A stretch of 64,000 nt of DNA, from assembly GCF_030818935.1 (NCBI RefSeq), contig NZ_JAUTBD010000001.1, forward strand, positions 3,162,001-3,226,000, read 5' to 3'. The notes under the pieces are model-generated. The model did no database searches and was not told the origin of the DNA. It saw nothing but the letters and a program-made list of their open reading frames with translations. This DNA comes from Microbacterium sp. SORGH_AS_1204. GTDB lineage: Bacteria > Actinomycetota > Actinomycetes > Actinomycetales > Microbacteriaceae. How positions within the stretch are numbered: the stretch's first letter is position 1; each line of letters starts with the position of its first letter. The translations under genes were made by a program, and so were the position numbers. Positions 47,471 to 56,400 of this stretch are shown one piece after another.

Positions 47471-49528
47471 ATGCTCGACGACGACGACCGACGCCTCATG
47501 CACGCCGTCCACGCGTATCTGCAAGACATGCATCGCATCGTCCAGTCCGACTCCGCCGGCCATCTTTCGCCCCTGGGCGACGAACTGAGCGCCCACCTCG
47601 GGGTCGACGCCCTCACCCTCCCCGTCACGACCGAGTCGCTGCCCGCGCACCGTTACGTCGACGCCGACATCGCCCTCGACGAGCTCATGGCGCGGTGCGG
47701 CGGACGCCTGATCGGTGTGACAGGAGGCGAGCAGCGGCTGCACGTCTCGGCATCCGATCTCCTCTCCGGCGGGTACGCGCACTTCGCGCCGGGGCCGGTC
47801 TCGTACGAGGTGCGCGACGTCGACGCCGATTCGCAGCGCCGGGTCGTGGCGTTCGGTGTGCGACTGCTCGTGTTCGACGGACATCCCGTGGCGATCGTCC
47901 AGCGGGCGGCGAACCCGCGGTCGATGCCGTCCCAGCCCCAGCTCGAGCTGATCGGGGCCGACGCGGATGCCACGGCGGCCGCACTCGCCGAGATCCGCCG
48001 CCTCATGGTGGAGCGGAGCGTGCTGCGTGGACAGGTGCTGTCTTTCGCACCGACCGAATACGGACACGAAGCCGGGGCAACCTTCCTCGCCCGCCCCGAG
48101 GTCGCGGCCGACGACATCGTGCTGGGCGAGGGCGTCCTGCAGCGCATCGTCGACCACGTCGTCGGCATCGGCGACCACCGCGACGCACTCCGTGCCGCCG
48201 GACAGCATCTCAAGCGCGGCGTGCTCCTGTACGGCCCGCCTGGGACGGGGAAGACGCTCACCGTCCGCCACCTGCTCTCACGCACGCCCGGCACGACCGC
48301 GGTCGTGCTGACCGGCTCGAGCATCCGCTTCGTCAAGGCCGCCGCCGAGATCGCGCGCACATTCGCCCCCGCACTGGTCGTGCTCGAAGACATCGATCTG
48401 GTGGCGGCCGACCGCGGCTTCTCGCCCGAGCCGGTGCTCTTCGACGTGCTCGACGCGCTCGACGGGTTGGAACCGGATGCCGACATCGCTTTCGTCATGA
48501 CGACCAACCACGTGCAGGTGCTCGAGGAGGCCCTCGCCGCCCGTCCGGGCCGCGTCGACCTCGGTGTCGAGATCCCACTGCCCGACGACACCGACCGCAG
48601 ACGCCTGTTCCGGCGGTACGCGCAGGGGCTGCCGCTGTCTCCGGATGCCGTGGATGCGGCCGCCGACCGCGCCTCCGGAACGACGGGATCGTTCGCGAAG
48701 GAGCTGCTTCGCGGCACGGTGCTGCGCGCGGCAGTCCGTGGGGCGGAGGCGCCCGACGACGACGACCTCGCGGCGACGCTCGACGGGCTGCTCGACTCGG
48801 GCGCGGCACTGACCCGCGTGCTGCTGGGGTCGCCGCCGCAGCTCGTGCAGCGCGTCACGGCCCCGTTCGAGGAGACACCGTTCGCCCAGCCGGGGGCCAT
48901 GCTCGGCGGCATCCAGGCTCCCTTCTCGGTGGTGGACGAGCAGGTCGATCCTGTGGAGTTCCACGACGGGGCGCCCGTCGACGCGACACCGCCGACGCAC
49001 GAGCTCGCCATCCCGATGCCCGTATGGCACACGGTCTACGCCACCCTCGGCAACACCGGTGCGGTCGAGCGGGCCGGGGGCGACCCGGACGTCGCCGCCC
49101 GCTCCGATCGCATCCAGGATGCCGGGGGCGCGGCCGCACGACGACACCCCGGCCCTCTCACCGCTCACGGCTGGCCGCACGACGATGACGCCCTGACGGT
49201 GCCCCTCGCCGACGGCGACGAAGAGTTCCTGGTGGAGATCCTCGCGAGATGGCGCCGGGTGGGCGTGCTCCAGGTCGCGGACGACGACGTCGAGGGGACG
49301 ACGCGGCGCGAGCAGGAGGAAGGGCTCGACGCAGACGCCCGCGCCTTACGGTTCTTCATGGAACGGCTGCGGCACTGCCGGACGGAGGGGCACCACCTCG
49401 GCCCGGTGCCCGGGGCGCGCTCGTCCCGCCGTCCATGTCGAACGGAGCAGTTCTCGTCCCGCCCGTGTACGAATCTGGCAGCTGACCACTTGCACTTGCT
49501 TAGAACATGTGTTCGACTGATGCGATGA
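47471..49528 (+). CDS. AAA+ ATPase of unknown function
   Basis: 685 residues. The first 230 residues form an unidentified helical/beta domain. A classic AAA module follows: Walker A YGPPGTGKT near 258, Walker B LVVLEDIDLV, sensor-1 MTTNH and the arginine-finger region ARPGRVDLGVEI. A substrate-remodelling role (CDC48/Rca-like) is plausible but the substrate is unknown. The last 60 residues are rich in Arg, His and Cys, and the frame runs through a LexA box into the next gene. The true end may therefore differ or the tail may be dispensable. Confidence 0.75.
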   Translation: MLDDDDRRLMHAVHAYLQDMHRIVQSDSAGHLSPLGDELSAHLGVDALTLPVTTESLPAHRYVDADIALDELMARCGGRLIGVTGGEQRLHVSASDLLSGGYAHFAPGPVSYEVRDVDADSQRRVVAFGVRLLVFDGHPVAIVQRAANPRSMPSQPQLELIGADADATAAALAEIRRLMVERSVLRGQVLSFAPTEYGHEAGATFLARPEVAADDIVLGEGVLQRIVDHVVGIGDHRDALRAAGQHLKRGVLLYGPPGTGKTLTVRHLLSRTPGTTAVVLTGSSIRFVKAAAEIARTFAPALVVLEDIDLVAADRGFSPEPVLFDVLDALDGLEPDADIAFVMTTNHVQVLEEALAARPGRVDLGVEIPLPDDTDRRRLFRRYAQGLPLSPDAVDAAADRASGTTGSFAKELLRGTVLRAAVRGAEAPDDDDLAATLDGLLDSGAALTRVLLGSPPQLVQRVTAPFEETPFAQPGAMLGGIQAPFSVVDEQVDPVEFHDGAPVDATPPTHELAIPMPVWHTVYATLGNTGAVERAGGDPDVAARSDRIQDAGGAAARRHPGPLTAHGWPHDDDALTVPLADGDEEFLVEILARWRRVGVLQVADDDVEGTTRREQEEGLDADARALRFFMERLRHCRTEGHHLGPVPGARSSRRPCRTEQFSSRPCTNLAADHLHLLRTCVRLMR
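49501..49516 (+). promoter_or_regulatory. LexA (SOS) box
   Basis: TAGAACATGTGTTCGA matches the actinobacterial LexA consensus TCGAAC-n4-GTTCGA at 11 of 12 positions. It ends 8 bp before the chosen start of the radical SAM gene. The M. tuberculosis homologue family (Rv2578c) is a known LexA-regulated gene. Confidence 0.8.
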
Positions 49529-50670
49529 GGTGGCAGGGTCAGCAGCTGGGCGTCGACGACACGGCGGCGCTCCCCGGCATGGAGCGCATGGACGGTCTCG
49601 TACGCTCGGTGACGACGCCCGAGTTCGCCGGGATGACGTTCCACGAAGTGATGGCGAAGAGCGCTCTCAACCGCGTGCCCGGAGCGTCGGCGATGCCGTT
49701 CGACTGGACGGTGAATCCGTACCGGGGCTGCACTCATCAATGTGTCTATTGCTTCGCTCGGAAGACGCACGAATACCTCGACCTCGATTACGGCGCGGAT
49801 TTCGATTCGCAGATCGTCGTCAAGGTCAATGTCGCCGACGTCTTGCGGACCGAGCTGCGGCGCGGCTCCTGGGCGCGCGAACCCGTCATGCTCGGCACGA
49901 ACACCGACCCGTACCAGCGCGCCGAGGGCCGCTACCGGCTCATGCCCGACATCATCGGGGCGCTCACCGACAACGGCACGCCATTTTCGATCCTCACCAA
50001 GGGCACACTGCTGCGACGCGATCTTCCGCTCCTGACCGACGCCGCCCGCGAGGTCAAGATCACTCTCGCGATGTCGATCGCGGTCTTCGACGACACCTTG
50101 CAGCACTCGATCGAGCCCGGCACGCCCAGTGCCGACGCGCGCCTCGACACGGTGCGGGCCGCCGCTGCGGCGGGCTTTCGGGTGACCGTGTTCCTCATGC
50201 CGATCCTGCCGCACCTCACCGACTCCATCGCCGCGCTCGACGACGCTCTGGCACGGATCCGCGCGGCGGGCGCCGCCCGCGTGGTCTACGGCGCCCTGCA
50301 CCTGCGCCCCGGAGCCAAGCAGTGGTTCTGGCAGTGGCTGGAGCGCGAGCACCCGCATCTCGTGTCGTCGTACCGCGGGCTCTATCCCGGTGTCTCGGTC
50401 TCGGCGCCCAAGGCGTACCGCACGTGGCTGGGCAAGCGCATGCGCCCCCTGCTGCGCCTGCATGGTCTCGACGGCTGGGACGAAGACGACCACCCGCGCG
50501 GGCGGGCGCAGCCTGGCCTTGCGGCGCGGACGCCGGCGACGAGCGGGCCCCAGCCTGGCCTTGCGGCGCGCACGCCGATGACGAGCGGCCTCGGGCCGGT
50601 CCGGAGCACGGGAGCTCTGGCATCCTCTCGCCCCCGCGTGGCACCGGCGAGCGAGCCGACACTGTTCTGA
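49525..50670 (+). CDS. Rv2578c family radical SAM protein, SOS-regulated
   Basis: 381 residues from the ATG at 49525. The cluster motif is CTHQCVYC (Cys69, Cys73, Cys76), the CX3CX2C pattern of the SplB-like subgroup. Other motifs are TVNPYRGC, MLGTNTDPYQRAEG, ILTKGTLLRRD and VFLMPILPHLTDS. SplB-like members repair DNA lesions; damage repair would fit the LexA box. An ATG at 49507 lies inside the box and is less likely as start. The C-terminal tail carries a repeated QPGLAARTP-TSG unit not expected in the family. Confidence 0.9.
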   Translation: MRWQGQQLGVDDTAALPGMERMDGLVRSVTTPEFAGMTFHEVMAKSALNRVPGASAMPFDWTVNPYRGCTHQCVYCFARKTHEYLDLDYGADFDSQIVVKVNVADVLRTELRRGSWAREPVMLGTNTDPYQRAEGRYRLMPDIIGALTDNGTPFSILTKGTLLRRDLPLLTDAAREVKITLAMSIAVFDDTLQHSIEPGTPSADARLDTVRAAAAAGFRVTVFLMPILPHLTDSIAALDDALARIRAAGAARVVYGALHLRPGAKQWFWQWLEREHPHLVSSYRGLYPGVSVSAPKAYRTWLGKRMRPLLRLHGLDGWDEDDHPRGRAQPGLAARTPATSGPQPGLAARTPMTSGLGPVRSTGALASSRPRVAPASEPTLF

Positions 50671-50776
50671 GCCTCCTGCGCGAAGCGACCGGACCCCCGG
50701 TCGTGCCCGCGAGCGCGCCGACGCGGTTCCGAGCGCATGAGACGCGGCGAGCGAGCCAGCGCTGTTCCGGACGCGA

Positions 50777-50811
50777 AAAGGCCCCCGCCGCGCGAAGCGA
50801 CGAGGGCCTTT
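50777..50811. terminator. bidirectional terminator between convergent genes
   Basis: Arms AAAGGCCC and GGGCCTTT, with A-rich and T-rich ends on both strands, between the radical SAM gene and the DEAD-box helicase. It serves both. Confidence 0.8.
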
Positions 50812-50822
50812 CCAGGAGGTGA

Positions 50823-53120
50823 TTACGCGGTGACGTCGGCGAGCTGACGACCCGACAGCTCTTCGAGCAGATCGTCGCCCAGCTGCGCCGGCTCGAAGGG
50901 CGCCTCGATCTCCGCGCGGTCGAGCAGCTCGGTCATGCGACGCTGACGCTGACGCGTGATGAGCGTCACGACCGTGCCGCTGCGGCCCGCGCGGCCGGTG
51001 CGGCCCGAACGGTGCAGGTACGTCTTGTATTCGTCGGGGGCGTCGGCCTGGATGACCAGGTCGATGTCGTCGACGTGGATGCCGCGGGCGGCGACGTCGG
51101 TGGCGACGAGCACGTTGACGCGGCCCGAGGTGAGCTTCTCGAGGTTGCGCGTGCGCTTCTGCTGGTTCAGATCGCCGTGCAGGGCGACGGCGGCGATGCC
51201 GGCCTCGTCGAACTGCTCGGCGAGCATCTCGGCGTAGGCGCGGGTGCGGGCGAAGACGAGCGTCTTGCCGTCGCGGTCGACGAGCGACCCGAGGATTTCG
51301 GCCTTGTCGCGGTGGTCGATCACGAGCACGCGGTGGTCGATCGTGCCCGAATCCTGGTCTTCACCGGCCACCTCGTAGACGGCGGGCTCCACGAGGAATT
51401 CGTCGACGAGCGCCGCGACCTCGCGGTCGAGGGTCGCCGAGAACAGCAGCTTCTGGCTGCCGTCGGCGGTCGCGCGGAGGATGCGCTGCACGGGCTCGAG
51501 GAAGCCGAGCTCGCACATGTGGTCGGCCTCGTCGAGCACGGCCACCTGCACGTCGGACAGGTCGAGCTTGCCCTGGTTCAGCAGGTCTTCGATACGACCG
51601 GGGGTGCCGATGACGATGTCGACGCCCTTCTTCAGCGCGCCCACCTGGCGAGCCTGCGGCACGCCGCCGTAGACCTGGGTGGTGAACAGGCCGACGCTCC
51701 GCGCGATCACCTGAACCGTGCGGTCGATCTGCAGCGCCAGCTCGCGGGTGGGGGCGAGGATCAGCGCCTTGGGGGCACGACCGAACTCGCGGCGCTTGCC
51801 GGCCTGCGCGCGCAGGATGCTCTCGACGAGCGGGGCGCCGAACGCGATGGTCTTGCCCGAGCCGGTGCGGCCGCGGGCGAGCACGTCACGACCCTCCAGG
51901 ATTGGCTTCACCGTCGCGGCCTGGATCGGGAACGGGCTCGCCGCCCCCAGACCCGCGAGCGCGCGGACGATGTTGTCACCGAGTCCCAGCTCGGCGAAGC
52001 CGACGCCGGTCTCGGTCGTCGCATCGACGGCCTCGGCCTGCAGGCGCTCGTGGACGACGTCGACGCGCTGCTCGTGCTCGGCGGAGCGCTTCGGGGTGGC
52101 CGACCAGTCGCTACGGCTCGGGCCGTCGGCGCGGCGCGGGCGGTCATCGAACGAGCGCTGCGGGCGGTCGGTGCGATCGAACGATCGTGCGGGGCGGTCG
52201 CTGCGGTCGAACGAACGGGCGGGGCGGTCGCCGAACGAGCGCGCCGGGCGCTCGTTGCGGTCGAACGAACGGGCGGGGCGGTCGCCGGCGTCGCGACGAG
52301 GACGCTCGTCACGATCGAACGAACGCGCCGGGCGCTCATCGAACGAACGCGCGGGCCGGTCACCGCGGTCGAACGACCGCGCCGGACGCTCGCCGGCGTC
52401 GCGACGAGGACGCTCGTCACGATCGAACGAACGCGCCGGGCGCTCATCGAACGAACGCGCGGGACGGTCGTCGCGACGCGGACGGTCGTCGAACGAGCGC
52501 GCGGGACGGTCGCTCCGATCGAACGAACGCGCGGGACGCTCGCCGGCGTCACGACGGGGGCGCTCGTCGCGATCGAACGAACGAGCCGGACGGTCGTCGC
52601 GGGCAGGACGCTCGTCACGGCGGTCGAACGACCGGGCCGGACGCTCGTCGAACGAACGACGCGGACGCTCGTCGCGGAACGACGGGCGCGCATCGCCGAA
52701 CGAGCGGCGAGTGTCGCGGTCGACACGCTCGCCGCGCGGGGCACGGTCGTCACGCGCCGGGCGGTCGCTGCGGTCGAACGAACGCGCGGGGCGATCGGCG
52801 AACGAACGCGCCGGCCGGTCGTCGCGGCGGCCGGTCGTGGCATCCCGATCCGAACGGCCGAAACGGTCGTCGCGCGCGGAGGTGCGGATGCTGCGGGCCT
52901 CGTCGCGACCGGCGCGATCCGACGCGCTCCAGCGGCGCTTCTCGGGCGCGACCTCGGCCTCGGGGCGGTAGCCGCGGTGGCTCGGGCTCTTGCTGCCGGG
53001 CTTGGCGGGCGCCTCGCCGCCGGGGCGACGCTTGCGGTCCTGGAACGAGGTCTTCGCGCCGTAGCGGGGCTCGAAGTTCTTGGCGGCGCGGCCGCCGGCG
53101 GGCTTCTTGTTCTTGGGCAT
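50823..53120 (-). CDS. DEAD-box RNA helicase with long Arg/Asp-rich repeat N-terminus
   Basis: 765 residues. The C-terminal 430 residues are a complete DEAD-box core: Q motif PFPIQAATVKPIL, Walker A ARGRTGSGKT, PTRELA, TPGRI, DEAD (VLDEADHM), SAT (LFSATLD), ATDVAARGIHVDDID and HRSGRTGRAGR. The N-terminal 330 residues are basic and disordered. From about residue 95 to 330 they consist of repeats of DRPARSFDR, DERPRRDAGERPARSFDR and close variants. RG/RD-rich tails in such helicases bind RNA. The ATG at 53120 has no strong RBS; a frame open further upstream lacks support. A 400-bp leader region precedes it. Confidence 0.92.
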   Translation of the reverse strand: MPKNKKPAGGRAAKNFEPRYGAKTSFQDRKRRPGGEAPAKPGSKSPSHRGYRPEAEVAPEKRRWSASDRAGRDEARSIRTSARDDRFGRSDRDATTGRRDDRPARSFADRPARSFDRSDRPARDDRAPRGERVDRDTRRSFGDARPSFRDERPRRSFDERPARSFDRRDERPARDDRPARSFDRDERPRRDAGERPARSFDRSDRPARSFDDRPRRDDRPARSFDERPARSFDRDERPRRDAGERPARSFDRGDRPARSFDERPARSFDRDERPRRDAGDRPARSFDRNERPARSFGDRPARSFDRSDRPARSFDRTDRPQRSFDDRPRRADGPSRSDWSATPKRSAEHEQRVDVVHERLQAEAVDATTETGVGFAELGLGDNIVRALAGLGAASPFPIQAATVKPILEGRDVLARGRTGSGKTIAFGAPLVESILRAQAGKRREFGRAPKALILAPTRELALQIDRTVQVIARSVGLFTTQVYGGVPQARQVGALKKGVDIVIGTPGRIEDLLNQGKLDLSDVQVAVLDEADHMCELGFLEPVQRILRATADGSQKLLFSATLDREVAALVDEFLVEPAVYEVAGEDQDSGTIDHRVLVIDHRDKAEILGSLVDRDGKTLVFARTRAYAEMLAEQFDEAGIAAVALHGDLNQQKRTRNLEKLTSGRVNVLVATDVAARGIHVDDIDLVIQADAPDEYKTYLHRSGRTGRAGRSGTVVTLITRQRQRRMTELLDRAEIEAPFEPAQLGDDLLEELSGRQLADVTA

Positions 53121-53521
53121 GGGTGACTTCCTGGGTTCTGTTCGCGCGAAACAGCGACACCGCTCGAGGCGGTGCGATACCCGGACTACCGTCGGCCGGG
53201 GGCCATTCACTGATGATGGTCGAGGCCGCGATCGCGTCCTGTCCATCGGCCCCTTGGACTCACAAACCCATCCGCGCATCACACGCGGTGTCCAGAGCCG
53301 ACTGCACAACGTTACAGGCATCGCCTGTGAATGGCATCCATGTCCCCATTCGTGCGAATTCGACGCCCTTTCCTCGCACGAAGCGGGACACGCCCTCACC
53401 GACGCCCACCCGACCGACGCTCATGTCCCGATTTGTGCAGTCTGAGGGCCTCAAGATCGCACAGAGTGGGACATGCCTTCCCTGGCCCCGGCACAGGCGG
53501 GCCCTGGACCAAGATGGACGC
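53121..53521. promoter_or_regulatory. divergent region upstream of the helicase with possible long leader
   Basis: No gene is supported. ACAGGC-atc-GCCTGT (53314-53328) is a perfect 6-bp-arm palindrome. Two imperfect copies of catgtccc.atttgtgcg-like sequence lie near 53338-53355 and 53421-53442. The length before the helicase start would allow a long 5' untranslated RNA, as in cold-shock helicases, but no known leader motif is recognised. Confidence 0.4.
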
Positions 53522-54145
53522 ATGGCAGACACCGACGCCCACCCCATCACGGTGGCGATCGAGCGGCGCATCGACCCGACGCGCACCGCCGAAGCGACCT
53601 CCTGGATGCAGGCCGGCACCGACCTCGCGACCGCTTTCCCGGGCTTCCTCGGCTCCGGGTGGGTGCGCGCGGGCGAGGAGAGCGACCTCTGGTACATGCT
53701 GTACCGCTTTCGCGACATGACGACGTTGGAGGGGTGGGAGACGTCGTCGCAACGACAGTGGTGGCTCGACTCCGGCCGCCCGTTCGCGCGCGAGGAGCGG
53801 GTCGAACGGCGCACCGGCATCGAGGGATGGTTCGACGCGTCGTTCGGGTCGGTTCTGCAGGCGACGGATGCCACCACCTCGCCGGTGCAACAGCCGGTGC
53901 CGGCCGCACCCCCGCGGTGGAAGCAGGCCGTGACGATCTGGGTCGGCTTCTTCCCGACCAATCTGCTCGCCTCCTGGCTGCTGGGTTTCCTACCGGGCTT
54001 CGCCGAGGTGCCGCTGGTGCTGCGCGTCCTCGCCACCACCCTGCTGCTCACCCCCGTGATGACCTATGCGGTGCTCCCGTGGGTCACCCGCCTGCTGCGG
54101 CCGTGGCTGCAGCGCCCACCCCGTTCGAGAAAGGCCCCGTCATGA
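53522..54145 (+). CDS. antibiotic biosynthesis monooxygenase-like protein with membrane tail
   Basis: 207 residues. The N-terminal 95 residues form a ferredoxin-like ABM domain (ITVAIERRIDPTRTAEATSW, FPGFLGSGWVRA, WYMLYRFRDMTTLEGWETS). The C-terminal part has two hydrophobic segments (AVTIWVGFFPTNLLASWLLGF and LRVLATTLLLTPVMTYAVLPWV). The pairing of an ABM domain with two membrane helices is common in actinobacteria; the substrate is unknown. The stop overlaps the epimerase start. Confidence 0.85.
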   Translation: MADTDAHPITVAIERRIDPTRTAEATSWMQAGTDLATAFPGFLGSGWVRAGEESDLWYMLYRFRDMTTLEGWETSSQRQWWLDSGRPFAREERVERRTGIEGWFDASFGSVLQATDATTSPVQQPVPAAPPRWKQAVTIWVGFFPTNLLASWLLGFLPGFAEVPLVLRVLATTLLLTPVMTYAVLPWVTRLLRPWLQRPPRSRKAPS

Positions 54146-55044
54146 CCGCCGATCCCACCGGCCAGCGCTTCCACCTGCGCGGACCCCGTAGCTCCGCCGA
54201 GATCACCCAGGTGGGCGCGGCGCTGCGCGCACTCACCGTCGACGGCGTCGACCTCGTGCCGCCGTATCCCGATGACGCGCCCACTCCGGCGGCATCCGGG
54301 GTCGTGCTCGTGCCGTGGCCGAATCGCATCCGCGACGGCAAGTACACCTTCGACGGCGAAGACCTGCAGCTGGCGATCAGCGAGCCGAAGTTCGGCAACG
54401 CCAGCCACGGCCTGCTGCGCTTCGGCACCTACCAGCCCCTCGACCACAGCGACGAGCGGCTGGTGCTCGGCGCCGACGTCGTCCCGCAGACGGGGTACCC
54501 CTTCCACCTGCGCACGCGCGTGACCTACACGCTTCGACCCGACGGGCTGCACGTCGAGCACCATGTCGAGAACGTCGGCGCGAAGCCCGCCCCGGTCGCC
54601 CTCGGCGTGCACCCGTATCTGCAGATCGGCGGGGTGGCGACCGAGGATCTCGTCGTGCGTTCGACCGGCACGACCACACTCGTGCTCGACGAGCGCAACA
54701 TCCCCATCGACGAGGTGCCGGTCGCCGACGCGAACGACCTGCGCGGCGGTCGCCGGCTGGGTGATGCGACGCTCGACAACGGCTATCGAGGCCTGGAGCG
54801 GGATGCCGAGGGCCGCGCGCACCACACGCTCACGGCGCCCGACGGTCGCCGTCTCGATCTCTGGCAGGGCGAGGGTTTCCGGTGGGTCCAGGTCTTCACC
54901 ACCGACCGGTACCCGGGTCAGCCGCTCGCCGTCGCGATCGAGCCCATGACGGCGCCGGCGAACGCCTTCGTCACGGGGACCGATCTCGACACTCTCCCGG
55001 CGGGCGACGTCCTCGTCCGTGAATGGGGTCTCCACTTTTCATGA
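54142..55044 (+). CDS. aldose 1-epimerase family protein
   Basis: 300 residues, a galactose-mutarotase-like beta sandwich. Catalytic and binding residues appear as NASHGLLRF (His), LGVHPYLQIGG (His) and AVAIEPMTAPANAF (the catalytic Glu). VLVPWPNRIRDGKYTFDG is the family N-terminal sugar-binding stretch. It interconverts the anomers of aldoses in the cytosol. Its ATG overlaps the previous stop and a strong terminator follows, so the two form a closed operon. Confidence 0.92.
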   Translation: MTADPTGQRFHLRGPRSSAEITQVGAALRALTVDGVDLVPPYPDDAPTPAASGVVLVPWPNRIRDGKYTFDGEDLQLAISEPKFGNASHGLLRFGTYQPLDHSDERLVLGADVVPQTGYPFHLRTRVTYTLRPDGLHVEHHVENVGAKPAPVALGVHPYLQIGGVATEDLVVRSTGTTTLVLDERNIPIDEVPVADANDLRGGRRLGDATLDNGYRGLERDAEGRAHHTLTAPDGRRLDLWQGEGFRWVQVFTTDRYPGQPLAVAIEPMTAPANAFVTGTDLDTLPAGDVLVREWGLHFS

Positions 55045-55048
55045 ATGC

Positions 55049-55084
55049 AATCCCCTTGTCCCCCATATGGGGGACAAGGGGATT
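55049..55084 (+). terminator. strong terminator after the epimerase
   Basis: Perfect 16-bp stem (AATCCCCTTGTCCCCC and its complement), ATAT loop, then TT. The stem is nearly extended by ATGCA/TGCAT outside it. It begins 4 bp after the stop codon. Confidence 0.9.
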
Positions 55085-55288
55085 TTGCATATGACCTGGG
55101 GGAAAGAAAGAACAGGCCTCTCCCTTTCGTGCGGGCGAAAGCTACCATTTGCTTCAGACGGTATTCCGTCGTGGCCGGGGCGGCCGAGAACCACGGCTCT
55201 CTCGGCGAATGTCCGTATGAAGCCGACGGGGGCCGAGGATCCCACGCGCTGAGGGTCCCGTTCCGTCCCGAGGAAAGACTCCCCCATC

Positions 55289-56400
55289 ATGAGCACCGCG
55301 CTCCGTTCCGTCGACCCCGGAAACATCTCACTGCCGCGTCTCAGCGGCCTGAATCGCCGCCTGGCAGGGATCCCCTCCCTGCACGTCGGTGCGGCCGTGC
55401 TGTCGGTACTTCTCGGCGGCCTGCTGCTCTCCATCTCCACCACGCGCGATCCGCTCTGGTGGCACCTCCACTTCAGCCAGCTTGGCATCTTCGGCGACTT
55501 TTCGAGCGCATTGTTCAATACGACACTCAAAGTGAGCGGCGCGATGGTCATCGTGCTCGCGCATTTCGTTCGACGCGACATTCTGCGCCTGGGTCGGGGG
55601 GCTGTCCGCCGCGGGTCGGCCACCCTCGCGTGCGTCTGCCTGCACGTCGTCGGCATCGACCTGGCCCTGGTCGGCTTCGTTCCCCTGAACACCGACAAGG
55701 ACCTTCACGACCGGGTCGCGGCGCTGATGGTGCTCGGTTTCCTCGTGCTGTTGGCCAGCGCGCCCGTCATGCTGCATCGGCTCGGTCGCCGCATGGCGGT
55801 CAGCACCGGGGTCGCCCTGATCTGGCTCACGCTCTCGATCACCCTCTTCGTCACGGCCACGATCAACCTCGCCCTCTTCGAGACCATCTCGTGCGGGGCG
55901 ATGTTCGCCTGGACCGGCATGCTGACCCACACGCTCGGCCGGCCCGCCGCATCCGCCGGTCGACGAACGGATGTCACCGACGACCGCGGCGCATGCCTCG
56001 GCCGTCGGCGGCTGGTCGTCGGACGCCGTCGGCCCCCCGTCGCGCGTGCGACGAGCCGCCCGCGCCTGGCGCCCGTCCGGCCGATCGCACCTCTCGCGAC
56101 AACCCGGCCTGGTGCTGCGTACAAACCCGCGACGCGCGCCGCGTACCGAGCCCGATCCGATACGTCCGCCCCGGCCCCGTCCACCGTCTCGCGGGCGAGG
56201 GGACGCGGCAGCTCCGGCACCTCGTCCGCGGCCACGGGAAGCGCCGGCATCCGGCCGCCCGCCCCGCCGCGACGGATAGCCGCCGACCTGCAGCCGCCCG
56301 CGCTGCCGCGGCGGATGACGGTGATCGCCGCGGCATCTCGGCGCGGGCGTGGGCGCCGCCTGCCCACGCCACGGCCGGCATCGTGCCCGGCGGGGGCGGT
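55289..56400 (+). CDS. DUF998-like membrane protein, 3' end uncertain
   Basis: The ATG at 55289 opens a protein whose first 225 residues contain six hydrophobic segments and the stretch HFSQLGIFGDFSSALFNTTLKVSG, which fits the DUF998 family. After about codon 228 (near 55970) the frame turns into 180 residues dominated by Arg, Ala and Pro and continues to 56521, overlapping the end of the convergent efflux gene. That tail does not look like protein. A genuine stop may have been lost through an indel near 55970-56000, or the true protein may carry an unusual cytosolic tail. The end given is arbitrary. Confidence 0.55.

Noticed and set aside
51012..53126. 704-codon plus-strand frame opposite the DEAD-box helicase
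   Set aside because: Antisense shadow of the helicase; Val/Ala/Glu/Arg-only composition and no recognisable domain.
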